Assembly: GCF_039537985.1 (NCBI RefSeq)
Contig: NZ_BAABBN010000007.1
Location: 248,001 to 312,000, forward strand
DNA length: 64,000 nt
Direction of reading: 5' to 3'
Source: Litoribacillus peritrichatus
Lineage (GTDB): Bacteria; Pseudomonadota; Gammaproteobacteria; Pseudomonadales; Litoribrevibacteraceae
Below, one piece after another: positions 7,504-15,729 of the stretch; within the stretch, counting starts at the first letter, position 1; each line of letters begins with the position of its first letter. The notes below the pieces were generated by a model. The model had not been told where the DNA came from. It was given only the letters and a program-made list of their open reading frames with translations, and searched no databases. A program made the position numbers and the translations under genes.

Positions 7504-8619
7504 TTAGGCGGTTTTGAATATTCGTGAAAATTTGAATTTATTTAGGGTGTCTTTTGGTGGCAATGAACATCGTGCAATTCGTTTTAATACCGTGAGATAT
7601 TGATGGCCAAAAGAACCTGTGTTGTAGGGTATACCATATTTTTCGCAGATTTTTATGACTTTGGACGACATTTCCGGGTATCTGTGCGCTGGTATGTCGG
7701 GAAACATATGATGCTCGACCTGATAGCTGAGGTGCCCGCTCATGATATGCAACCAACGGCTGCCTTCAAAGTTACTGGAGCCGAGCAACTGACGGTAATA
7801 CCATTGGCCGCGTGATTCATTTTCACATTGCTCCGGTTTAAAGGTCTGGGCGTCTTCGGTGAAGTGGCCACAGAAAATGATGGTGGATGTCCAGAGATTG
7901 CGGTTCAGGTTGGCAATGGCATTGGCGATTAATACTTTGGGTGCCAACGGCCCGGCCAGCAAAGGAAACAGCACATAGTCTTTGGCCACTTGTTTGCCGG
8001 CTTTTTTGGAAAAGCGTTTAATGAACGGGAGTTTATCTTTGAGTGTGATTTCTTTGCGCTTGATTCGGTCCACTTCCAGCTCGTGTAAACCGACCCCCCA
8101 CTCAAAAAATACGCTCAGTAAACCGTAGTTTAAAAATTGGAATAAATGTTTAGGGCGCCACTCGTCTTCTTCTGACAGGCGTAACACGGCATAGCCGTAA
8201 TCCCGGTCTTTGCCCAGAATGTTGGTGTAGGTATGGTGTTCGTAATTGTGGGTGTTCCGCCAGGATTCTGAATCACAGACGGTGTCCCATTCGTAACTCT
8301 GTGACTGAAGTTCTGGGTCGTTACTCCAGTCGTATTGGCCATGCATAATGTTGTGGCCTATTTCCATATTTTCCAGGATTTTAGCGGTGGACAACAATCC
8401 AATTCCCGCAACCCAGGTGACGGGGGTCAGGCTGAAGTGAATCAGGGTTCGGCCGGCGATTTCACACCGCTTGTGAATCCGCATGATGTTCCGAATGTGG
8501 TTGATGTCTTCCTCGCCGAGTTTGGCTAACGTGTCTTGGCGCAACTGATCCAACTCTTGGCCAAATGCGTCCAGTTCGTCCGGTAATAAAATGTCCAGCT
8601 GATTGGTTTTCATATCCAT
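7504..8619 (-). CDS. desB: Membrane fatty acid desaturase (DesB-like)
   Basis: The start MDMKTNQLDI at 8619 follows AAGGAGAG by about 6 nt; the 8640 ATG is too far upstream. The 371-aa protein has the three histidine boxes of acyl-lipid/acyl-CoA desaturases: HNIMH (89-93), HNYEHH (124-129) and QVEHH (300-304), plus H252. These bind the di-iron centre that introduces a cis double bond into acyl chains. Hydrophobic segments near 58-80 and 215-250 fit an inner-membrane enzyme. The reductase upstream is its probable electron donor and the divergent repressor controls both, the same arrangement as desCB/desT of Pseudomonas. Regiospecificity cannot be read from the sequence. Confidence 0.9.
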   Translation of the reverse strand: MDMKTNQLDILLPDELDAFGQELDQLRQDTLAKLGEEDINHIRNIMRIHKRCEIAGRTLIHFSLTPVTWVAGIGLLSTAKILENMEIGHNIMHGQYDWSNDPELQSQSYEWDTVCDSESWRNTHNYEHHTYTNILGKDRDYGYAVLRLSEEDEWRPKHLFQFLNYGLLSVFFEWGVGLHELEVDRIKRKEITLKDKLPFIKRFSKKAGKQVAKDYVLFPLLAGPLAPKVLIANAIANLNRNLWTSTIIFCGHFTEDAQTFKPEQCENESRGQWYYRQLLGSSNFEGSRWLHIMSGHLSYQVEHHMFPDIPAHRYPEMSSKVIKICEKYGIPYNTGSFGHQYLTVLKRIARCSLPPKDTLNKFKFSRIFKTA

Positions 8620-8658
8620 AATGCTCTCCTTCACCCGCATACAATCGGATGGATCTTG

Positions 8659-9903
8659 TTATAAGTTTTCGATGGCCACAGGGCCGGCCGGAACGGCGAT
8701 GCAGGCCTGAACGTTTGGTTGTTCGTCGGGTATCCATTCGCCGGTTAATGTATTGAACAGCCTGCCCTGCGTTCGGGTGCATTTGCATTCATGGCAAATG
8801 CCGCTTCGGCAACCGTATTTAGGTTTCAGGCCTGCTTGTTCTGCAAGCTCTAATAACGATTTATTGGTCTGGCTGGTGATGGTGGTGTTGGAGCGTTGAA
8901 AGTGCACTGTAGAAGGTGTGTCTGTGTTCAGCGCTGCCAGCGACGAGGCATCCGGTGTTCGCAGGACGTTGGCCGATCCGAAACTTTCCTGATGTATGTT
9001 GGCGGGCAATACGCCCATATGCGTTAAGTGCGTCGTTTGTGCAGCCATAAACTCATTGGGACCGCAGAGGTACACCCGTTGTTGGGTGGCGCTTTCCTTA
9101 GAAAGGTTGAGCAGGTCGCTGAGTGCCTCTTGGTTTAACCGGCCTTGTGTTCGGCTGTAATAAGGAATAAAACGCAAGAAACGGTGTGTTTGGGATAGCG
9201 TTTGAAGCTGCGATGCAAAGATCAGGTCTTTTTCTGTAGGGACGCTGTACAGAAGGGTGACCGGGGCGGTTCTGTGCTGAAGACACAGACTTTCCAGCAT
9301 CGACATGATCGGCGTTATGCCACTGCCCGCCGCCAAAAAGGTGATGGGCTGCTGTTGATGGTCAGCGAGCGTAAATTCGCCTTTCGCTTGACTGATATGA
9401 AGGGTGTCACCGGCGGTCAGCTTTTTATTCAGGTAGTTAGAAACCTTGCCTTGATCGACGGCTTTGACGGTAATGTCGATGGTTCCACTTCGATTAAATT
9501 CTGCGGTTGTTGATGAAATGGAGTAATTGCGCAGTAACCGAACCCCATTTACTTCTACTTCTAAGGTAATATATTGACCTGGTACAAAGCCTTGCCAGTG
9601 TGAGGCTGGCAGAATCCGAAAAGACGTCGCTGAGCTGGTTTGGGTCGTGACTTTAAGTACTTTGGCGGCAATTCTTTTTCGGCTGAATAAGGGGTCTATT
9701 TCGCAAAGCATGAAATCAAGGTAGCTTTGCAAAGTACCGGTTTGTGCCCAGAAACGACGTGAAATACCCGCGAGATAGTCCGATGTTGTAGTGCCAAGGA
9801 AAACGGCACGGCTTTGTAAATGTTGAAGCATGAACGCACCGGGTTGTATTCGGGTGTTCTTTTGTGTGCTAATAGCCGTTGAACGCAGTTGAGTAAAAAA
9901 CAT
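8659..9903 (-). CDS. desC: Ferredoxin-NAD(P)H reductase partner of desaturase (DesC-like)
   Basis: The start MFFTQLRSTA at 9903 has GGAGAG 6 nt upstream. The 414-aa protein contains an FAD-binding domain (RLLRNYSISS, the R-x-Y-S flavin motif), an NAD-binding domain (FLAAGSGITPIMSML, YLCGPNEFM) and a C-terminal plant-type 2Fe-2S domain with C365-x4-C-x2-C373 and C401. It would pass electrons from NAD(P)H to the di-iron desaturase encoded 39 nt downstream. Two 18-bp palindromes lie between its start and the divergent repressor gene, so the pair is probably repressed when unsaturated acyl-CoA is plentiful. Confidence 0.88.
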   Translation of the reverse strand: MFFTQLRSTAISTQKNTRIQPGAFMLQHLQSRAVFLGTTTSDYLAGISRRFWAQTGTLQSYLDFMLCEIDPLFSRKRIAAKVLKVTTQTSSATSFRILPASHWQGFVPGQYITLEVEVNGVRLLRNYSISSTTAEFNRSGTIDITVKAVDQGKVSNYLNKKLTAGDTLHISQAKGEFTLADHQQQPITFLAAGSGITPIMSMLESLCLQHRTAPVTLLYSVPTEKDLIFASQLQTLSQTHRFLRFIPYYSRTQGRLNQEALSDLLNLSKESATQQRVYLCGPNEFMAAQTTHLTHMGVLPANIHQESFGSANVLRTPDASSLAALNTDTPSTVHFQRSNTTITSQTNKSLLELAEQAGLKPKYGCRSGICHECKCTRTQGRLFNTLTGEWIPDEQPNVQACIAVPAGPVAIENL

Positions 9904-9927
9904 GAAGACTCTCCTAAAAACTTGTTT

Positions 9928-9945
9928 GGTGTACAAGTGTGCACT
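9928..9945. promoter_or_regulatory. DesT/FabR-type operator 1
   Basis: GGTGTACAAGTGTGCACT is an 18-bp imperfect palindrome of the AGTGTACA-N2-TGTACACT type used by DesT/FabR repressors. It lies 25 bp upstream of the desC start, where binding would block transcription or elongation. Confidence 0.65.
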
Positions 9946-9969
9946 AAATATATTCTTGAAGTTTCTTTG

Positions 9970-9987
9970 AGTCAACACTTGTACACT
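9970..9987. promoter_or_regulatory. DesT/FabR-type operator 2
   Basis: AGTCAACACTTGTACACT has half sites AGTCAACA and TGTACACT, spaced as in operator 1 and 42 bp from it (four helical turns). It is in the middle of the divergent promoter region. Confidence 0.65.
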
Positions 9988-10111
9988 AATATGGTGTGTA
10001 CTATTTAAACTGTTGGGTGTGTTTTTAGGCTGAAATACCCGCTAAGTCCTGGTTTTAGCTGAGTATACGGCGTATTATTAAATATTGATGACCGTTTGAT
10101 TTTTAGTTTTT

Positions 10112-10129
10112 TGTGTACGGTTGGACACT
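10112..10129. promoter_or_regulatory. DesT/FabR-type operator 3 (weaker)
   Basis: TGTGTACGGTTGGACACT keeps the 18-bp spacing with weaker half sites and lies about 30 bp upstream of the repressor start, suggesting autoregulation. Confidence 0.45.
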
Positions 10130-10159
10130 GTTGTAAGTGTGAATTGGATATATTTTTGA

Positions 10160-10777
10160 ATGTTAACGAGAGAAGAAAAGAAACGGCAAACACGGAAGTC
10201 CCTAATGGACGCCGCTCTTGGCTTGGTCGGCGGGGGTGAAAACTTCTCCAGTATCAGTTTAAGGGAAGTGGCAAAAAATGCGGGGGTCGTTCCGACTTCG
10301 TTCTATCGTCACTTTACGGATATGGAAGAACTGGGCCTGAATGTGGTGGACGACCTTGGCTTGCTGCTGCGCAAGCTGATGCGAAACTCCCGTCAGTCGG
10401 GTGCCTACGCGGAAGCGCTGAATCGCAGCTCCATTGAGGTGTACACGGATTTTGTCAGCGAGCATAAAAACTATTTTTACTTCATGTGCCAGTGCCGAAC
10501 CGGAGGTACTTTGGCGTTAAGAAGTGCCATTCGGAATGAGTTTAAATATTTTGCCAGTGAGTTAGCGACAGATATTCGGGCACTGCCATTGCTGAATCAG
10601 GTGAATAGCCTAGATTTAGATATGATGGCTCAATTGATGGTCGAAACGGTTTTTGAGTCCACCATAGACTTTCTCGATCAGGCCGATACCAGCCCGAATT
10701 TCAGGCAAGAATTTATTAACCTGATGGTGAAGAAATTGCGTCTGATTTGGCTGGGCGCAGGCGAGTGGCGTTCCTAG
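10160..10777 (+). CDS. desT: TetR-family repressor, DesT/FabR-like
   Basis: The 205-aa protein opens MLTREEKKRQTRKSLMDAAL. It has a TetR helix-turn-helix with SLREVAKNAGVVPTSFYRHF at about residues 33-52 and then DMEELGLNVVDD. That recognition segment matches the FabR/DesT branch, which senses the saturated/unsaturated acyl-CoA ratio. The C-terminal ligand domain follows. It is transcribed away from desCB with three palindromes in the 256-bp gap. Whether to name it FabR or DesT rests on the desCB neighbours, which favour DesT. Confidence 0.85.
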   Translation: MLTREEKKRQTRKSLMDAALGLVGGGENFSSISLREVAKNAGVVPTSFYRHFTDMEELGLNVVDDLGLLLRKLMRNSRQSGAYAEALNRSSIEVYTDFVSEHKNYFYFMCQCRTGGTLALRSAIRNEFKYFASELATDIRALPLLNQVNSLDLDMMAQLMVETVFESTIDFLDQADTSPNFRQEFINLMVKKLRLIWLGAGEWRS

Positions 10778-10844
10778 CGGACTGCTGCTTTTGGTTTGTT
10801 ATTTTGAACGTATGCTGCTGGCTTGTCTGGGAGGATCGTGAACA

Positions 10845-11933
10845 ATGAAACAAGGCTATCGCAGGTATTTAGTAGGTAAGTATTTAGTAGGTAAGTATTT
10901 AGCAGGTACGCATTTTTCTGGTACGGATTGGCGCCATGGTGTATGTGCTGCCATGATCATGTGTCTGATCGGGATCAGTGGCGCGTTGCGAGCCGACGAC
11001 ATTGAGCACTACCATCCTTTTAAAGTGTACGATGCTCAGTTTTACGTCGAAAGTAATCTTGAATTTACGCTGTTGCATGAGCTGGCTCATGCGGTCATAG
11101 ATCACCATCAGATTCCGGTGTTGGGTGGGCAAGAGCAAGCGGCGGATCAAATTGCCGTGATGTTGCTCATTCTGATGCATGATGGCTTGGACCCCCAGTT
11201 GTTGGATCGGCTGTTGGCGGTGTCTGCGGACTGGATGATTCAGTGGCAGATGGATTTAAAGAATCAAAACACTGTCTTTTGGGATGTTCATCCTTTGCCC
11301 ATACAGCGCTTCTATGAAGTAACCTGTCTGGCGTATGGTTCGAACCCGGATGTGCTGGAATCTCTGCGTAAGGACAGCTGGCTACCGATAGAAAGAGCCT
11401 GGGATTGCGATCTGGAATTCAAGGAAAACCAACAGGCCTTAGCCTGGTTGGCCACCAAAGTCAGTCACTATCAATTTGACCCTGAGTGGAAGCTCAAACG
11501 CGTCAGTGCCGCTTCTGATTCAGAAGGGCAGGTGAACATTCATTGGACAAACCGTACCAAGGGTGAACAGCCAGCACTCTACCAGTCGTTAAAAAACTCA
11601 ACACGTCTCAAGCGCTTATTGGCCAGTATTAACGACGTCTTAAAGCTCAAAAACGACATTCCTGTGTACATTGAAACCATGTGCGCGGGGCCTGATGCCT
11701 GGTGGAATTCAAAACAGAATATTGTGATTATTTGTTATGAGTTGCTCGAACAATTTGCCGATAACTCAACCCGGGTTTCGTCGTTGATTGATGAAATGAA
11801 AACCGTCTCTGCCCGTAATTTGATTGTGCCGCTGACGGCGCAGGAAGCGGCCTTTATCAATGACCGGGATGACCGCTATTCGGAAATCACAAGATTAATT
11901 AAATCCTGGTTAAAGCAAAAACTGGCCGAGTAA
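10845..11933 (+). CDS. Secreted DUF4344-type metallopeptidase-like protein
   Basis: The 362-aa protein has a late signal sequence (AAMIMCLIGISGALRADD, about residues 29-46) and then FTLLHELAHAVIDHH, an HExxH zinc-binding motif at about residues 71-75, with GGQEQAADQIA supplying a third-ligand region. This arrangement is that of DUF4344 putative metallopeptidases. GGGAGGATC precedes the ATG by 6-8 nt. Residues 8-22 are three copies of a pentapeptide (YLVGK, YLVGK, YLAGT) encoded by a 15-bp tandem repeat, lengthening the region before the hydrophobic core. Substrate unknown. Confidence 0.7.
   Translation: MKQGYRRYLVGKYLVGKYLAGTHFSGTDWRHGVCAAMIMCLIGISGALRADDIEHYHPFKVYDAQFYVESNLEFTLLHELAHAVIDHHQIPVLGGQEQAADQIAVMLLILMHDGLDPQLLDRLLAVSADWMIQWQMDLKNQNTVFWDVHPLPIQRFYEVTCLAYGSNPDVLESLRKDSWLPIERAWDCDLEFKENQQALAWLATKVSHYQFDPEWKLKRVSAASDSEGQVNIHWTNRTKGEQPALYQSLKNSTRLKRLLASINDVLKLKNDIPVYIETMCAGPDAWWNSKQNIVIICYELLEQFADNSTRVSSLIDEMKTVSARNLIVPLTAQEAAFINDRDDRYSEITRLIKSWLKQKLAE
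10866..10910 (+). repeat. 15-bp tandem repeat, three copies, in metallopeptidase N-terminus
   Basis: TATTTAGTAGGTAAG is present at 10866-10880 and 10881-10895, and with two changes at 10896-10910. It stays in frame and encodes the YLVGK repeats ahead of the signal peptide core. Confidence 0.9.
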
Positions 11934-11947
11934 ACCCATGAAAAATT

Positions 11948-11970
11948 AAACCAAGCGTATGCTTGGTTTT
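11948..11970 (+). terminator. Terminator of metallopeptidase gene
   Basis: AAACCAAGC / GCTTGGTTT stem with a GTAT loop, followed by TCTTG. It lies 14 nt after the stop codon. Confidence 0.8.
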
Positions 11971-11988
11971 CTTGTGCCTTCAACTAAA

Positions 11989-12020
11989 CTTCCATTTACA
12001 TTAATGATTATAAATGGAAG
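11989..12020 (+). promoter_or_regulatory. 10-bp inverted repeat covering the acyl-CoA dehydrogenase ribosome site
   Basis: CTTCCATTTA (11989-11998) and TAAATGGAAG (12011-12020) are perfect inverted repeats around a 12-nt spacer. The right arm contains the GGAAG ribosome-binding site of the gene starting at 12026. It may be an operator or an RNA hairpin that hides the ribosome site. Confidence 0.6.
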
Positions 12021-12025
12021 CGACG

Positions 12026-13174
12026 ATGTCCGACCCTCTTAGCTATTTCAATGAGACCCATCAGTTAGTTCGTCAAACCGTACAACAGTTTGTGGCTCGG
12101 CATGTATTGCCGTTCGTAGCGGACTGGGAAGAGCAGGAGTCGTTTCCTGTTGCCTTGTATCAAACGGCAGGTCAGGCCGGTTTATTGGGCATTGGCTACC
12201 CGGAAGCCTTGGGTGGAACGGGGGAAGGCGATGTGTTTATGAAGGTGGCCTTCACAGAAGAAATTATGCGTTCAACCTCAGGTGGCTTGGTGGCGGGCCT
12301 GGGGTCCATCGATATTGCATTGCCGCCGGTGGTTAATTGGGCGACAACAGAACTCAAAGAACGGGTTGTGCCAGAAGTGATTGCCGGAAATAAGATCGCA
12401 GCTTTGGCCATTACTGAGCCAAGTGGTGGTTCGGATGTTGCCAGTTTAAAAACCCGTGCTGTCCGGGAGGGCGAATACTACCGGGTGAATGGCAGTAAGA
12501 CGTTCATTACCAGCGGGGTACGTGCAGATTATTATACGGTCGCAGTTCGTACCGGTGGCGAAGGGCATCAAGGCATCAGTTTGTTATTGATTGAAAAAGA
12601 CACACCAGGATTTCAGGTGGGCAGGCGCTTAAAGAAAACCGGTTGGCGTTGCAGTGATACGGCCGAGTTGTTTTTTGATGACTGCCGGGTGCCTGTGGAT
12701 AACCTGATCGGTGCGGAGAACACCGGCTTTGGTTGTATTATGAGTAACTTCCTGAACGAGCGTCTGATGCTGGCGATTATGGGCTACATGACGGCGCAAA
12801 TAGCACTGGAAGAAAGTCTGGCGTACATCAAACAACGGGAGGCTTTTGGTCGCCCAATTGGTAAGTTTCAGGTGAATCGCCACAAGCTGGTGGACATGGC
12901 AACGGACATCGATATTGCCAGAGAATACACCTACCGGGCGGCGGCTATGATGCAGGCGGGTCAAAGTCCAATCAAGCAAGTGGCGATGGCCAAGAATTTT
13001 GCCACTGGCGTAGCGGAGCGCGTAACTTATCAGGCGGTGCAGTTGTTTGGCGGTATGGGCTACATGCGCGAGTCTGTGGTGGAGCGTTTGTCGAGAGACG
13101 CGCGAATTCTGGCCATTGGTGGCGGAACCACCGAAATCATGAAAGAAATGATTGCCAAGCAGATGGGGTTATAG
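12026..13174 (+). CDS. Acyl-CoA dehydrogenase
   Basis: The start MSDPLSYFNETHQLVR is chosen because GGAAG lies 5 nt upstream; the in-frame ATG at 12014 lacks a site. At 382 aa it has the normal family length. FAD-binding ALAITEPSGGSDVASLKT and FITSGVRADYYTVAVRT, and the C-terminal QLFGGMGYMRESVVERLSRD and AIGGGTTEIMKEMIA are diagnostic. It is a flavoenzyme that oxidises acyl-CoA to trans-2-enoyl-CoA in beta-oxidation or branched acyl catabolism. The chain-length preference cannot be told. It stands alone between a terminator and an opposite-strand gene. Confidence 0.93.
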   Translation: MSDPLSYFNETHQLVRQTVQQFVARHVLPFVADWEEQESFPVALYQTAGQAGLLGIGYPEALGGTGEGDVFMKVAFTEEIMRSTSGGLVAGLGSIDIALPPVVNWATTELKERVVPEVIAGNKIAALAITEPSGGSDVASLKTRAVREGEYYRVNGSKTFITSGVRADYYTVAVRTGGEGHQGISLLLIEKDTPGFQVGRRLKKTGWRCSDTAELFFDDCRVPVDNLIGAENTGFGCIMSNFLNERLMLAIMGYMTAQIALEESLAYIKQREAFGRPIGKFQVNRHKLVDMATDIDIAREYTYRAAAMMQAGQSPIKQVAMAKNFATGVAERVTYQAVQLFGGMGYMRESVVERLSRDARILAIGGGTTEIMKEMIAKQMGL

Positions 13175-13248
13175 CTTGGTTGTGTTGCCAGTGTATAAGC
13201 AAGATGAGTAAGAGAGGCGCTGCTCTGTTGATGAGCCGCGCCGTTTGG

Positions 13249-14076
13249 TTATTTGATGAACCGATCGACGATGTCCTGAATCACACCTTCTTTTTTCATT
13301 TTGTATATTTCAATATCAAACTTGATTGAGAAATCTTTTTTAAATGGAAAGTTTTTGTCTGCATTAATGTCGGTATACCCCAAATACCCTTCGTTGCTTG
13401 AGATGACGGCGGCCTCTTTCAGAACGACGTTTTTTTCATTATGTTGATAGTATTCACCTGTCTCTTTGAGCTGTTTCAGATACCAGCTAAAAGGCGTTTG
13501 GGAGGTGACGATGCAGTCCGCCCGCTCTTTCAGTAAATACGGAATGAGGGCTTTAATATCTTTCAGCTCGTGGAGCTGGACTTGTTTATTTTTTACCATC
13601 TGACTGAATGCTTCTCCGGCCCGTCCGTCACCCCGGGTCATGGCAAACTTTAACCCCTGAAAGTCCTTTGGAAAGGCGGTACGAGGCGTATTCAATGCCT
13701 TTTCATTGCAAATCACGACGTCACGCTGAGTATATAATGCCTGCGAATAAGGCCAGAGATAAGGGCGCTTCGGCTCTGCTTGAGTCAGCCAGTCATGGGC
13801 ATGAAAATACGGTGGCAGTATCGCAAAGGCGGTGCCGTCTTCGGCGTACGCTTTGGCTCTGACCCAGGGAACCACATTAAATGAAACCGTATAGCCAGGC
13901 ATTCTGGAAACGGCGGTTTTGACAATTTCTATATAAATCCCGTCGAGTGCATTTTGTTCATTTCTGAAACTCAAGGGGGGCAGAGAATCATAGGTGTAGA
14001 TCTCCACGTTTTGAGCGGAAAAGGCCCATGAGTTAGAAAGAAAATAAACCAGCAGGCACAAGCTAATTTTTTTCAT
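13249..14076 (-). CDS. Periplasmic solute-binding protein, SBP_bac_3 type
   Basis: The 275-aa protein has a signal peptide (MKKISLCLLVYFLSNSWAFS) and then IYTYDSLPPLSFRNEQNALDG, the usual opening of family-3 binding proteins. FNVVPWVRAKAYAEDGTAFA and LKFAMTRGDGRAGEAF follow. GAGGAG precedes the start. No ABC permease or ATPase genes are adjacent, so it may be an orphan receptor or serve a distant importer; such orphans are common in marine gammaproteobacteria. A similar orphan lies at 33499. Ligand unknown, perhaps an amino acid. Confidence 0.8.
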   Translation of the reverse strand: MKKISLCLLVYFLSNSWAFSAQNVEIYTYDSLPPLSFRNEQNALDGIYIEIVKTAVSRMPGYTVSFNVVPWVRAKAYAEDGTAFAILPPYFHAHDWLTQAEPKRPYLWPYSQALYTQRDVVICNEKALNTPRTAFPKDFQGLKFAMTRGDGRAGEAFSQMVKNKQVQLHELKDIKALIPYLLKERADCIVTSQTPFSWYLKQLKETGEYYQHNEKNVVLKEAAVISSNEGYLGYTDINADKNFPFKKDFSIKFDIEIYKMKKEGVIQDIVDRFIK

Positions 14077-14391
14077 GTTATTCAGTCTCCTCGTTCTGTT
14101 TTGCTTATGGGTAAAAGCAACGAAGAACCCGCTGACGTATCCCAGACTCTATAGGGCTGAAGGCATTTAATGATGTGACTCAGCACGCCAAGGTTTCCGT
14201 ATAAAAACCATAGCATAGCTTTTTGGTCGTGCGAGTTTCAGTGGGTTGAGCTGCATCGAGTGAACGTCTGGCATACGTTACGGGGCATGGCGTATATGAA
14301 ATAAAGCGCCGTTACTCGGAAATTGTGTGGTTTTTATTCAGGCTTCAAAGATCGGTCTATAGTAAAACGATGGTCCGATTGGGTGGCGCTT
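14077..14391. other. Divergent intergenic region
   Basis: 315 bp between the binding protein and the antiporter genes. It must hold both promoters, but I see no strong box, repeat or small ORF with a ribosome site. A longer antiporter frame from 14323 exists but lacks a convincing start. Confidence 0.4.
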
Positions 14392-15702
14392 ATGCATTAC
14401 GAGACGGGTTTGCTGGTATTGGTGTTTGTGGTTTTATCGTTGTTTATCGGCGCGGCCACTCGAGATCTGCTGAAAGGCACTCAAATCCCCTATACGGTGG
14501 CTTTGCTGATCATTGGCTTGTGTCTGGGGTTGGTGCATCGGACCGATTTTTTTGCGCAGCAAACGCCGATGCTGGCAGAGACGCTGGATCTGGTGGTGGA
14601 TGTCAGTCCACATCTTATTTTGTTTGTGTTCCTGCCTACGCTGATTTTCGAAAGTGCATTTGCGATGGAAGTGCACCTGTTCCGTCGTATGTTTGTTCAG
14701 ATAGCGGTGCTGGCGGTGCCTGGCTTAATCGTTGCGACCATGTTGACTGCAGGGCTGGCCCAGTGGGCGTTCCCGTTTGAATGGAGTTGGGCCATGTGTC
14801 TGATGTTTGGGGCCTTGATCAGTGCCACAGACCCGGTGGCAGTGGTGGCTCTGCTGAAGGAGGTCAGTTCTCGGAAGCGTTTGGAAACTCTGATTGAAGG
14901 CGAATCGTTACTTAATGATGGCACCGCCATTGTGTTCTTCTCGTTGTTTTACGGTTGGGTGCTCAGTGCTTCAGCGCAACCTGTGAATGTATTTGCCGTG
15001 GCGGCTCAGTTTACCTGGGTGGTCTCTGCTGGGTTGGTGATTGGCTTGGCGGTGGGTGGCTGGAGCATCATTTGGCTTGGGCGGGTATTTAATGACCCCA
15101 TGATTGAGATTTCGTTGTCGATCATGGTGGCGTATTTGGTCTTTATGTTCGCTGAAAGTATTCATGTTTCTGGTGTGGTTGCGGTAGTAACTTTGGCCCT
15201 TGTGTACGCCAGTATTGGGCGAACTCGAATCTCCCCAGAGGTGGCTGGATTCCTTCATCATTTTTGGGAAATGATGGCACATATAGCTAACACTTTGATT
15301 TTCTTACTGGTTGGTATCCTGGTGGCGGTTCGGGTTCCCTTGAATGATATCGAATTGTGGCGTTCGTTAGCTATTTTGTATGTGGGAATCATGTTAATTC
15401 GTACTTTTTCGGTGACGCTGTTTATGCCAATTTTGAAGCGAATAGGAATAGGTATTAACCGTGAAAAGGCGACGGTGTTGGTATGGGGTGGCTTACGAGG
15501 GGCCGTTTCTTTGGCGTTGGCGTTAACCGTTGTAGCGAACGATCAGATACCCAAAGCGATTGGCGATCAGGTCATGTTTTTATCGGCCGGCATTGTCGTA
15601 TTGACCATTTTAATTAATGGCTCAACGATGGGCTGGGTGCTGCATCAACTTGGACTGGATCAACTTCCGCCTGCCAAACAAGCAACGGTGGACAAAGCGT
15701 AA
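14392..15702 (+). CDS. Na+/H+ (CPA1-family) antiporter
   Basis: The start MHYETGLLVLVFVV at 14392 puts the first transmembrane helix at the N-terminus, as expected; the longer frame from 14323 adds 23 residues. The 436-aa protein has about 12 hydrophobic segments. The CPA1 signature is present (LMFGALISATDPVAVVALL with the ion-binding Asp, then LIEGESLLNDGTAIVFF), as is VWGGLRGAVSLALAL. It would exchange Na+ or K+ for H+ across the inner membrane. It has only a short tail, and the following gene (27 nt on) supplies a cyclic-nucleotide domain, so the two may form one regulated antiporter. Confidence 0.9.
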   Translation: MHYETGLLVLVFVVLSLFIGAATRDLLKGTQIPYTVALLIIGLCLGLVHRTDFFAQQTPMLAETLDLVVDVSPHLILFVFLPTLIFESAFAMEVHLFRRMFVQIAVLAVPGLIVATMLTAGLAQWAFPFEWSWAMCLMFGALISATDPVAVVALLKEVSSRKRLETLIEGESLLNDGTAIVFFSLFYGWVLSASAQPVNVFAVAAQFTWVVSAGLVIGLAVGGWSIIWLGRVFNDPMIEISLSIMVAYLVFMFAESIHVSGVVAVVTLALVYASIGRTRISPEVAGFLHHFWEMMAHIANTLIFLLVGILVAVRVPLNDIELWRSLAILYVGIMLIRTFSVTLFMPILKRIGIGINREKATVLVWGGLRGAVSLALALTVVANDQIPKAIGDQVMFLSAGIVVLTILINGSTMGWVLHQLGLDQLPPAKQATVDKA

Positions 15703-15729
15703 AGTACCATCAATCAAGGGCTTAACGTG

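Noticed and set aside
14325..14780. 151-aa plus-strand open frame
   Set aside because: Frame-shifted shadow of the antiporter gene; Gly/Ala/Cys-rich with no fold.
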